From: Dehalococcoidia bacterium
GTDB taxonomy: Bacteria > Chloroflexota > Dehalococcoidia > GIF9 > AB-539-J10
DNA: 10,893 nucleotides
Assembly (NCBI GenBank): GCA_030606765.1
Contig: JAUWFX010000047.1
Coordinates: 1-10,893 of the forward strand
Reading direction: 5' to 3'
Shown here: in pieces, positions 1 through 6,489 of the stretch
Layout of the letters: each line of letters begins with the position of its first letter
Numbering within the stretch: position 1 is the first letter of the stretch
Made by a program: the position numbers and the translations under genes
Notes under the pieces: model-generated
Seen by the model: the letters and a program-made list of their open reading frames with translations, nothing else
Databases searched by the model: none
Told to the model about the DNA's origin: nothing

Positions 1-1082
1 TCATGAGCACCGACGCCAAGAAAAGTCGCCTGATATCCTTGCTCAAAAAGGGTATCTAAAGATTCGATGCGAGTATTTAGTCTTATTTCCACACCCGCAG
101 TCTCAATTTCTCTAATCTCATCGCGGAGTATGTTACGCGGAAGCCGATATTCAGGGATTCCCACTCTCATCATTCCTCCCGGCTCCGGGAGAGCTTCAAA
201 TACAGTTACCCCATGCCCGAGTTTAGCCAGATAATAAGCACAGGTGAGCCCGGCCGGCCCCGCCCCCACTATTGCTACTTTTTTACCAGTTGAAGGAAGG
301 AACTTCGCTTGCTCCTTCCAACTATCATCACCGTTATCAGCGGCAAAGCGCTTAAGAATTCTTATGTGTAATGCTTTATCCACATCACGGCCACGGCGAC
401 ATTCTTCTTGACATGGAGCGGCGCAAACTCTACCTAATACAGCAGGAAAAGGAACCTTCTCTCTTATTACTGCCAAGGCCGTACTTGGTTTCCCTCTTCC
501 AATAAGATGAATATAACGGGGAATGTCTATGCCCGCAGGACAAGCTACCTGACAAGGAAAGGCAGTCTCAATCACCCCAAGTCCTCTTATCTCGTCACAG
601 ACCCGAAGACAGCGATTGCATAAAATGCAAAAACTGGAATCACGGGCGAAGAAGGGATTATCCTCTAAAGGAGCTAAAGATCTAGGAATATGGACAGGTA
701 TCTCCTTTAAACCAATATAATCGATGGCTTGTTGAAGTTCGCAATCCCTTTTTTCAAAGCAGATATCAGTAGGTTGTCTAACTAAAATGGCAAGCAGATT
801 TTTTTGCTGTAGCTCTCGTATCTTCGGTGTCTTTGTCTTAACTACCATTTTCTCAGAGACAGGAGTGACACAGGAAAGGACGAGGTTACCATTCGCTTCC
901 ACTATGCAAAGCTGGCAAGCCTCGTCAGGGATTACCTGGGGTAGAGGTTTCAGGCCGGGATAATAGCAAAGACTGGGAATATAAATTCCTGCGCTTCTGG
1001 CGGCCTCCAATATCGTCTGCCCCTGCCTGGCTTTTATATCCTTGTCATCAACACTTAATGTAATTATGCCATCTTCAGCCAT
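1..1082 (-). CDS. NuoG-like [2Fe-2S]/[4Fe-4S] module fused to GltD/NfnB-like FAD-NAD(P)H oxidoreductase; 3' end outside window
   Basis: The first 360 residues of a long iron-sulfur flavoprotein. Order: a NuoG/HydA-type [2Fe-2S] domain (1-80; C39, C56, C59, C71); the His-Cys cluster region, reduced to C108 and C114 in TDICFEKRDCELQ with no histidine or first cysteine; one complete [4Fe-4S] motif C152/C155/C158/C162; then directly the GltD-type N-terminal Fe-S domain (C177, C181, C220, C224, C228; VACPAGIDIPRYI, GRVCAAPC) and the FAD Rossmann fold KVAIVGAGPAGLTCAYYLA (268-286) with GGMMRVGIPEYRLP (302-315). The GltD part implies NAD(P)H chemistry. With the NuoE- and NuoF-like proteins it resembles the catalytic (A) subunit of an NfnABC-type complex of the HydABC/Bfu family, a likely but unproven match. 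The ATG at 1082 follows AAGGAAGGAA. C39 and C56 are separated by 16 residues, longer than in most NuoG proteins. Confidence 0.88.
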   Translation of the reverse strand, partial: MAEDGIITLSVDDKDIKARQGQTILEAARSAGIYIPSLCYYPGLKPLPQVIPDEACQLCIVEANGNLVLSCVTPVSEKMVVKTKTPKIRELQQKNLLAILVRQPTDICFEKRDCELQQAIDYIGLKEIPVHIPRSLAPLEDNPFFARDSSFCILCNRCLRVCDEIRGLGVIETAFPCQVACPAGIDIPRYIHLIGRGKPSTALAVIREKVPFPAVLGRVCAAPCQEECRRGRDVDKALHIRILKRFAADNGDDSWKEQAKFLPSTGKKVAIVGAGPAGLTCAYYLAKLGHGVTVFEALPEPGGMMRVGIPEYRLPRNILRDEIREIETAGVEIRLNTRIESLDTLFEQGYQATFLGVGAH

Positions 1083-1311
1083 TGCCTGTTCCTTCCTTAA
1101 CGAACGCTAGTTACATTACATCACCTTGACCTGAATTAACTAAACTGGGAAAGCCTAAGTCTTGAGATAACTGCCTCCAAAACATCCGACTAATTGAGTT
1201 CCAGAGAGCAACTTCAAGGCTTGGACTATATCATGAACAGAGGCTTTAACGCAAATAGAGATATCGAGATTACTCATTTCGTGTCAAAGTGATAGCTAAA
1301 GAGTTGTTGGG
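1083..1311 (-). other. 229-base gap between the DUF3786 gene and the NuoG/GltD-like gene
   Basis: This is the longest non-coding stretch of the window, so the last gene may have its own promoter. A weak sigma-70-like pair can be drawn: TTGCGT (1249-1254) and TATAGT (1225-1230) with 18 bases between them, confidence about 0.15. AAAGCCT/AGGCTTT occur as distant complementary heptamers (1150-1156 and 1241-1247). No terminator-like hairpin with a U-tract was found. AAGGAAGGAA at 1089-1098 is the ribosome binding site of the next gene. The stretch also holds the 40-codon frame described separately. Confidence 0.5.
1155..1277 (-). CDS. Possible 40-residue small ORF in the gap after the DUF3786 gene
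   Basis: An ATG at 1275-1277 opens a 40-codon frame ending in TAG at 1155-1157. It starts MSNLDISICVKASVHDIVQA, and about residues 9-25 could form an amphipathic helix. It has no good ribosome binding site (GACACGAA precedes the ATG) and no recognised family. It may be a small protein, the remnant of a gene start, or chance. Confidence 0.22.
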   Translation of the reverse strand: MSNLDISICVKASVHDIVQALKLLSGTQLVGCFGGSYLKT

Positions 1312-1959
1312 TTAGGTAGAGGGAATACTTTTGACCAGCTTCCAAGCAATAGTTTCACAGAGCACAGTTATATCCTCGGTGGAGAGGTAATCAGAAATAT
1401 TAGCATCAAACAATATCCCTCCACTAGGAGAAAACTCCTCATCACCTCTCCACAAAGCAAAGGTTATAGGCACATGATGGAAGGCGTTGATGGTTACAGA
1501 TACCTCCCCCTGGTCCGCTTCACAGCCGCCAAAGTTTGCCGCGATGTCTATTAGCAGCTCAGGCTTTTGGCCAAAGTGCTTTACAAAAGGATTTATGGCT
1601 CTTTGGGAAAATGCCGGAAAATAGCTGACACCTCCCGGCAGCTGTTTATAGTTAATCAATATACCGGTAGATGGGGTGCCCTTTGCCAAAGTGAAATAAT
1701 GAAGTATCAGGATTTTGTCCTTCAGTGGAACTTCCATCTTGCTATCCCCTAACAAAATTTCGACATCGGGAAGGATAATATGGTATGGCTGATTCAGATA
1801 GTCAATGACTAGCTTATTAGGCTCTACGTACTGCGCAGCGCTTTTACGGCATTGCCCCTCTATATCACTGATTTTGGCCAACTGCTCACGAGCGAGCTTA
1901 TAAGGAAGCTCAAGACCCTGCTCCCGGGAACCGTGTGATGAATAATGTTGGTTTTTCAT
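1312..1959 (-). CDS. DUF3786 domain protein of unknown function
   Basis: A 215-residue soluble protein that looks like a DUF3786 member. The recognisable stretches are ILILHYFTLAKGTP (83-96), LPGGVSYFPAFSQRAINPFV (107-126), KHFGQKPELL (127-136), VPITFALWRGDEEFSPSGGI (163-182) and LFDANISDYLSTEDITVL (183-200). There is no signal peptide, membrane segment or clustered cysteine motif (C37, C146 and C201 are scattered), so it probably does not carry an Fe-S cluster by itself. The ATG shares one base with the metF stop (TAATG), which ties its translation to metF; no clear Shine-Dalgarno was found. The biochemical role is unknown. Coupling to metF suggests a task in the methyl branch or in corrinoid/CODH-ACS maturation, which is inference from context only. 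The family assignment is by memory of motifs. Confidence 0.82.
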   Translation of the reverse strand: MKNQHYSSHGSREQGLELPYKLAREQLAKISDIEGQCRKSAAQYVEPNKLVIDYLNQPYHIILPDVEILLGDSKMEVPLKDKILILHYFTLAKGTPSTGILINYKQLPGGVSYFPAFSQRAINPFVKHFGQKPELLIDIAANFGGCEADQGEVSVTINAFHHVPITFALWRGDEEFSPSGGILFDANISDYLSTEDITVLCETIAWKLVKSIPST

Positions 1960-2888
1960 TATGGGGTAAACTTAGGGCGGGGCAAAAGACCAGTTGCCTC
2001 TACTATCTCAGGCACTGCTTCCTCCCACTCGATAGCCATGAGGTGAATACCCGCCACACCCTCGATTTCACGCACCTGCTCAATAATGTCAACGCAAAGC
2101 TTGATACCTTCCTTAGACACCTCCTCCCTAGGTACTCCTTGAAGCCGGGCAACAATGCCGTCAGGCACATCCATTCCGGGAACTCTGGTCTTCATATATT
2201 TTGCGGCACCCACTGACTTTATGGGGGCAACACCGGCCAGTATCTTTACCCTCTCATGTAATCCTCTGTCCCGCACCATCTTCATCCATTCAGCGAACCT
2301 ATCTACATTGTAGATAATCTGAGTTTGGATGAAATCTGCCCCTGCTGACACTTTCTTGCTGAGACGCACCACCCTGAACTCGAAAGGGTCGGCAAAAGGA
2401 TTGGCAGCAGCTCCGACGAAAAGACGAGGCTCAACTGCCATCTCTTCCCCACACTGAAACTTTTTTTCGTCTCGCATATCCTTCACTATGTTAACCAGTT
2501 GAATAGAATCAACATCATAAACACCTCTGGCCATAGGATGGTTACCGAATTTCTGGTGGTCGCCGGTGAGACACAAGATGTTATTGATGCCCAGTGCTGC
2601 TATACCTAGCACATCCATCTGGAGAGCAATGCGATTTCGATCCCGACAGGTCATCTGGACAATATGATCTAACCCTTCCTCTTTACCTATAAGGCAAGCT
2701 GCCCAGGATGCCATGCGCACGACCGCAGTCTGACCATCGGTGACATTAACGGCATCTACATGCCCTTTCAGTATCTTGGCTTTTCTCTTAATTACCTCAG
2801 GGTCAGCGCTTTGCGGCGGGCCCAATTCGCCTGTGACAGCAAACTGTCCGGCCTCTAGTACCCGTTCCAAATTGCTTTTCGTCTTCAT
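1959..2888 (-). CDS. metF: 5,10-Methylenetetrahydrofolate reductase, MetF
   Basis: A TIM-barrel flavoprotein of 309 residues that reduces methylene-THF to methyl-THF, the methyl donor for AcsE/AcsC/AcsB. Seen motifs: FAVTGELGPPQ (16-26) with E21 at the place of the catalytic glutamate (Glu28 in E. coli MetF); VTDGQTAVVRM (49-59); QMTCRDRNRIALQ (78-90); ILCLTGDH (104-111), the flavin-binding strand; and ADFIQTQIIYNVDRF (184-198), with the substrate-side QTQ. The length is that of stand-alone bacterial MetF. It lacks the C-terminal regulatory domain of eukaryotic MTHFR and, like acetogen MetF, is expected to take electrons from a partner (MetV and the MetV-RnfC fusion) rather than from NADH directly. 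The ribosome binding site is GGAGG four bases before the ATG. The TAA shares one base with the next start (TAATG). Confidence 0.96.
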   Translation of the reverse strand: MKTKSNLERVLEAGQFAVTGELGPPQSADPEVIKRKAKILKGHVDAVNVTDGQTAVVRMASWAACLIGKEEGLDHIVQMTCRDRNRIALQMDVLGIAALGINNILCLTGDHQKFGNHPMARGVYDVDSIQLVNIVKDMRDEKKFQCGEEMAVEPRLFVGAAANPFADPFEFRVVRLSKKVSAGADFIQTQIIYNVDRFAEWMKMVRDRGLHERVKILAGVAPIKSVGAAKYMKTRVPGMDVPDGIVARLQGVPREEVSKEGIKLCVDIIEQVREIEGVAGIHLMAIEWEEAVPEIVEATGLLPRPKFTP

Positions 2889-2947
2889 TGCTCCTCCGGT
2901 TGTTTCGATAACAATAGCATCAGGAAAGCCTCTTTGGTGGCGGTCAT
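2885..2947 (-). CDS. Possible 20-codon coupling ORF between metV and metF
   Basis: The frame reads MTATKEAFLM then LLLSKQPEEQ and stops. Its ATG overlaps the metV stop in an ATGA, and its TGA overlaps the metF ATG in a second ATGA, so it fills the metV-metF gap exactly. It contains the GGAGGAG ribosome binding site of metF. No function is recognised. It could be a real micropeptide, a device to pass ribosomes from metV to metF, a remnant of a longer metV 3' end, or chance. Only the geometry supports it. Confidence 0.25.
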   Translation of the reverse strand: MTATKEAFLMLLLSKQPEEQ

Positions 2948-3555
2948 GAAACAGGGCTCACATTCCAATTCTTTGCTGGCGCAAGCCTTTCCAATGTATC
3001 AAGCTGTCCTAGCTTGGCAAGGCGATCGATAATCTGTTGCCACACGCAAGGCATATCCGGATCAACTTCACATTTGCCATCCTGTGAGCCGCCACAGGGA
3101 CCGTTAAGAAGGTTCTTGGAACATAGAGCAACGGGGCAAAGTCCTCCAGTATAGTTCAGATAGCATTCCCCGCATTGATCACAGTTGAATTCCTTGGCAG
3201 TAAGCCCCTGGAAACCATTCAGATAAAGAGTATCGCAACATGTATAGACTATTCTATCTTCCAGCAGCGAGGAAACAACCTGAGCTCCTACCCCGCAGGA
3301 GAAAACAAGGATTACCTGTGCCTTTTCTATTTCACTGGCATACGCCTTGATGTATTCGTGAACAAATTCCCTATGACAGAGATAGTCAAGAGATGCCTTG
3401 CCAACGACTTCTTCCTTCAAGCTGGCTATGAATTGTTCTGCCTCCTCCACTGGATAATGAACGTCCCGACAGCCTAGGCATTCAAAGATAAAGAGTTTCT
3501 TTGAGGAAATTAGCGGGACTATCTCTTCCTCAGCCTTTATTTGCACTGCGAGCAT
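2944..3555 (-). CDS. metV: Methylene-THF reductase iron-sulfur/zinc subunit MetV
   Basis: A 203-residue cysteine-rich protein of the MetV family, the usual length for a free-standing subunit. It passes electrons to MetF in the methyl branch of the Wood-Ljungdahl pathway. Cysteines C26, C29, C60, C87, C106, C107, C125, C128, C131, C140, C145, C154, C162 and C170 include the Fe-S and zinc ligands; LNYTGGLCP (133-141) and LLNGPCGG (149-156) are family signatures. Almost every cysteine has a counterpart in the MetV domain of the upstream fusion protein, so the two are paralogues that probably both bind metal. The ATG at 3555 has a good ribosome binding site (AGGAG at 3563-3567, seven bases away) inside the 3' end of the fusion gene, giving a 26-base overlap. 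metF follows after a 55-base gap that contains a coupled 20-codon frame. Confidence 0.94.
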   Translation of the reverse strand: MLAVQIKAEEEIVPLISSKKLFIFECLGCRDVHYPVEEAEQFIASLKEEVVGKASLDYLCHREFVHEYIKAYASEIEKAQVILVFSCGVGAQVVSSLLEDRIVYTCCDTLYLNGFQGLTAKEFNCDQCGECYLNYTGGLCPVALCSKNLLNGPCGGSQDGKCEVDPDMPCVWQQIIDRLAKLGQLDTLERLAPAKNWNVSPVS

Positions 3556-5557
3556 ACACCTTCTCCTGTCTTATAAAACTCAGAAGGGCAATCTTAGAAG
3601 CACATATGTATTCACAGCATCCACATTCCACACATTCCTCTACCTTGTATTCGATTGCTTTTCCCAGGTCGCCCTTCTTCCCATAGAAACCATAGAAAAG
3701 CGGATAGAGCTGCATGGGACAGACTTCCACACAACGACCACATTTTATGCAATCCCTTTCCTCAGAAGCCTTTACAGGATACTTCCTCAGAATAGTGAGC
3801 CCTGTAGTCCCTTTGATAACAGACGAATCCAGACTTGCTTGGGGAATTCCCATAACTAGACCGCCCATTTTCACGTCGTATTCCTCCAGAACCCTGTCCA
3901 CGTTCTTGTCAAAACAGTACTCCATGATATCCTTGAGCGGAGTTCCTATCTTGACCATGTAGTTTCCAAATCTGGTCAAGCCTTCTCCGGACACCGTCAT
4001 AACCCTTTGAAACAGGGGAACACCTTTTACCACTGCTTGATAAATGGCAAAAAGTGTACCGACATTTGAAACCATCACTCCCACATCGAAAGGAAGCCCC
4101 TTCGGAGGCGGAGGGACCTCTCTGTCCAGAATCCTCTTGATTAATGCTCTTTCCGCACCTTGAGGATATTTGGTTTTTAAACTAACCAGCTCGACTGATG
4201 GAGATTTATCTGAGAATCTGTTCAAAGCTGCCATGGCTTCAGGTTTATTGTCCTCGACTCCCACAAATACCCTTTCGACACCCAGGATGTTCTGGACTAT
4301 CCTTATCCCTGTAAAAATCTCTTCTGGATGCTCAATCATAATCCGGTTATCACCGTTTAAATAAGGCTCGCATTCACATCCATTTACAAGCAAAGTATCT
4401 ACTTCCTTAGGAGGAGAGAATTTTACGTGTGTTGGAAACATTGCTCCGCCAAGACCCACGATTCCACTTTCCTTTATTATTTCCAGCAAAGTCTCTTTCG
4501 GTAGTTCTTCAAAATCCTCACGAGGTTGAATCAGAGGATCAAGCTCGCTCTTTCCATCATTTTCTACTACTATAGCCAGCTCTTTCCTTGGCGCTGCGGG
4601 ATACGTTCGCTCCTCTATAGCTATAACCTTCCCACTGATGCTCGAGTGGATGGGAGAGGAAACAAAACCGTCAGCCTCTCCAATCTTCTGCCCGACCTTC
4701 ACTTCGTCACCCGACTGGACTATAGGATTGGCTCGTCTGCCCGCGTGTTGACTAAGGAATATGATCGCTATTTGAGGTTCCGGGAAATCCTCTATCTGTT
4801 TGTCCGCAGTTGCTTCCTTTTTCTCTAGAGGATGAAAGCCTCCGTAGAATCCCTCGCCTCTAAGCGTTTGATTCTGCAAGGATAGATCGCTTCTAAGCTT
4901 CCAGGATGGTTTCGAGTAGTCTCTTAGTTGAACATATTCTGAGGCGAACTGTTCCCCTCGTTTCTGAAGTCGCTCATGAATTCTTACCCAGGCGCAATCA
5001 ACACTTGAATTCACCTCACACTTTCCGTCCGTTGCTCCGCCACAAGGGCCATTCAACAGACCCTTGGCGCAATTCGTAATAGGGCAAATCCCTCCAGTTA
5101 AATTCAAATAACACTGCCCGCAAGCGGCACATTTCTCTTCTTCCAGAGAAATACCATGATAGCCGACCTCAGAGGGACAATTTACACTGTGCGGCACTGA
5201 ATCGGCTAAGGCGTAAACAGGCGTCTCCTCTAAAAGCTTAGCGACAAACTGAACTCCCAGACCACAAGAAACTACCCCTATGCTGTCGCAATGAGAAAGA
5301 TCTAAGTCTGAAATCCTCTTTTTAGACAAAAAATCATTACACAGAAAATCAATTCGTACGTGACCCAGGACTTTCTTGCTGTCCTCTCCTAGAATCTCCA
5401 GAAGCCGTGCATACAGTTCTTCGTTTTCCTCTTCAAATTTCTTGTAACATTTGCCACATGATAGGATGAATATCTGATTTACTCGTTCAAAGACTTCCCT
5501 GATTTCTTCGTCAGGTTTCAGTCTGAATTTAGTGTAGTCCATTAGTCGCATTTCCAT
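3530..5557 (-). CDS. Fusion protein: MetV-like Fe-S/zinc domain joined to RnfC2-like NADH module
   Basis: A 675-residue fusion. Residues 1 to about 210 are a MetV domain (methylene-THF reductase C-terminal-like), with C34, C37, C73, C98, C127, C143, C146, C149, C158, C163, C172, C180 and C188; LNLTGGICP and LLNGPCGG are typical. After a linker (about 212-235), residues 237-665 are RnfC-like: barrel-sandwich segment (NPIVQSGDEVKVGQKIGEA), flavin/NADH motif GLGGAMFPTHVK (368-379), NGCECEPYL (392-400), an SLBB segment, and two [4Fe-4S] motifs C603/C606/C609/C613 and C642/C645/C648/C652. In Acetobacterium woodii MetF, MetV and RnfC2 are separate subunits of an NADH-dependent methylene-THF reductase; here MetV and RnfC2 are one chain, and a second metV and metF follow. 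The likely role is NADH entry and electron transfer to MetF. It is soluble: no signal peptide or membrane segment, and no other Rnf genes nearby. Start: ATG at 5557 with GAGG ten bases upstream; M3 or M6 are possible. It overlaps metV by 26 bases. Confidence 0.92.
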   Translation of the reverse strand: MEMRLMDYTKFRLKPDEEIREVFERVNQIFILSCGKCYKKFEEENEELYARLLEILGEDSKKVLGHVRIDFLCNDFLSKKRISDLDLSHCDSIGVVSCGLGVQFVAKLLEETPVYALADSVPHSVNCPSEVGYHGISLEEEKCAACGQCYLNLTGGICPITNCAKGLLNGPCGGATDGKCEVNSSVDCAWVRIHERLQKRGEQFASEYVQLRDYSKPSWKLRSDLSLQNQTLRGEGFYGGFHPLEKKEATADKQIEDFPEPQIAIIFLSQHAGRRANPIVQSGDEVKVGQKIGEADGFVSSPIHSSISGKVIAIEERTYPAAPRKELAIVVENDGKSELDPLIQPREDFEELPKETLLEIIKESGIVGLGGAMFPTHVKFSPPKEVDTLLVNGCECEPYLNGDNRIMIEHPEEIFTGIRIVQNILGVERVFVGVEDNKPEAMAALNRFSDKSPSVELVSLKTKYPQGAERALIKRILDREVPPPPKGLPFDVGVMVSNVGTLFAIYQAVVKGVPLFQRVMTVSGEGLTRFGNYMVKIGTPLKDIMEYCFDKNVDRVLEEYDVKMGGLVMGIPQASLDSSVIKGTTGLTILRKYPVKASEERDCIKCGRCVEVCPMQLYPLFYGFYGKKGDLGKAIEYKVEECVECGCCEYICASKIALLSFIRQEKVYARSANKG

Positions 5558-5721
5558 GTGTTAACAACCTCACGTGTAAGTTGACTGAGGAAACCCTGCC
5601 TCCCTGTACTATGCCCGATGATAGGTTCCAGTTTTCCCTTCACCATTTATCTTCTGGCAAACCGTTGTATTTTACCCTAGCAGCCATCAATTTCACAAGC
5701 TCTCGTTGTTCAGTAGTTCCA
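5558..5721 (-). other. 164-base gap between cooC and the metV-rnfC fusion gene
   Basis: This is the second longest non-coding stretch and a possible site of internal regulation. No convincing promoter or terminator was found. A protein-like frame, open from within the end of cooC and closing at a TGA at 5640-5642, reads MAARVKYNGLPEDKW from an ATG at 5685-5687; it is too short to name. Near the 3' side, 5565-5583 can fold into a six-pair hairpin (CAAC against GTTG plus two inner pairs) that would cover the GAGG at 5568-5571, the only candidate ribosome binding site of the next gene, ten bases before its ATG. Confidence 0.5.
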
Positions 5722-6489
5722 TCATAGAAACAAGCTCTCGACTATCTCTTTCACCTCTAATTGAAGGGGAGATTCCTGGGGGAGTTCAGTTACGGGTCTT
5801 CCCTTCATTTCCAAACCCGCCATATCGGGGTCTTCTGGAATCATAGCAATGACTTGAAGACCAGATTCATCAATTACCTTTTTTATCTCTGGAGACAATT
5901 CACCTTTGACACGATTAATTACAAGCCCGACCTTATCCACGTTTGACCTCAATTCCCCAATGAGCTTCTTCATTCGAGCCGCCACAGTGAGACCTCTTAT
6001 TGTGGGGTCAGACATAATGAGCAAAACATCCACATCTCTGGTTGTTTGGCGACTAATGTGTTCCATACCTGCCTCACAGTCCATGACAATATAATTATAC
6101 TTATAATCTTTCACCAGCTTATCTAAGGAGGCACGCAGAAATTCATTAGGGGCACAATAGCACCCAGGCCCTTCCGGACGCCCCATGGCTAAAAGGTCAA
6201 AACCCTTGGACTCTACTAAGGATTCCATTATCTTGCTAAACAGATACTCCGGCTTGGTAATGGTTGGGCTAAAGCGACCCTTGGAGACATCCTCAGTTAT
6301 CTTTTCCCGTATTCCACCCACAGTCTTACTATCATCCAGAGGCAGACCCAGCGCCTGGCTAAGATTGGTGCTAGGGTCAGCATCTACAGCCAGGACCAAT
6401 CCCTTTTGCGAAAGGAGCTTGATGAGTAAGGCAGCAACAGTAGTCTTGCCTGTGCCTCCTTTTCCTGCGATAGCAATCGTCTTGGTCAT
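5722..6489 (-). CDS. cooC: CooC/AcsF-type nickel-insertion ATPase for CODH/ACS
   Basis: A 255-residue P-loop ATPase of the MinD/CooC family that inserts nickel into CO dehydrogenase or acetyl-CoA synthase. It has the deviant Walker A GKGGTGKTT (residues 9-17, signature lysine K10, catalytic K15), the switch I VDADPSTN (35-42) and the Walker B-like VMDCEAGMEH (135-144). C110 and C112 (PGCYCAPNEFLRA) form the CxC pair that binds nickel at the dimer interface of CooC proteins and separates it from MinD/ParA. The ATG overlaps the nuoF-like stop (ATGA), and AAGGAA precedes it. Its position downstream of acsB and acsC fits maturation of their complex. Sequence alone does not tell whether it serves the C-cluster (CooC proper) or the A-cluster (AcsF). 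The stop is followed by the 164-base gap before the metV-rnfC fusion. Confidence 0.94.
   Translation of the reverse strand: MTKTIAIAGKGGTGKTTVAALLIKLLSQKGLVLAVDADPSTNLSQALGLPLDDSKTVGGIREKITEDVSKGRFSPTITKPEYLFSKIMESLVESKGFDLLAMGRPEGPGCYCAPNEFLRASLDKLVKDYKYNYIVMDCEAGMEHISRQTTRDVDVLLIMSDPTIRGLTVAARMKKLIGELRSNVDKVGLVINRVKGELSPEIKKVIDESGLQVIAMIPEDPDMAGLEMKGRPVTELPQESPLQLEVKEIVESLFL

Noticed and set aside
3530..5557. Annotation of the fusion as part of a membrane Rnf complex
   Set aside because: No rnfD, G, E, A or B genes and no membrane segments are present; the N-terminal MetV domain and adjacent metV/metF point to a soluble RnfC2-type subunit.
5696..5740. Direct repeat CAAGCTCTCG at 5696-5705 and 5731-5740
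   Set aside because: Ten bases is about what chance allows for one close pair in a window of this size, and no mobile element or duplication boundary is associated.
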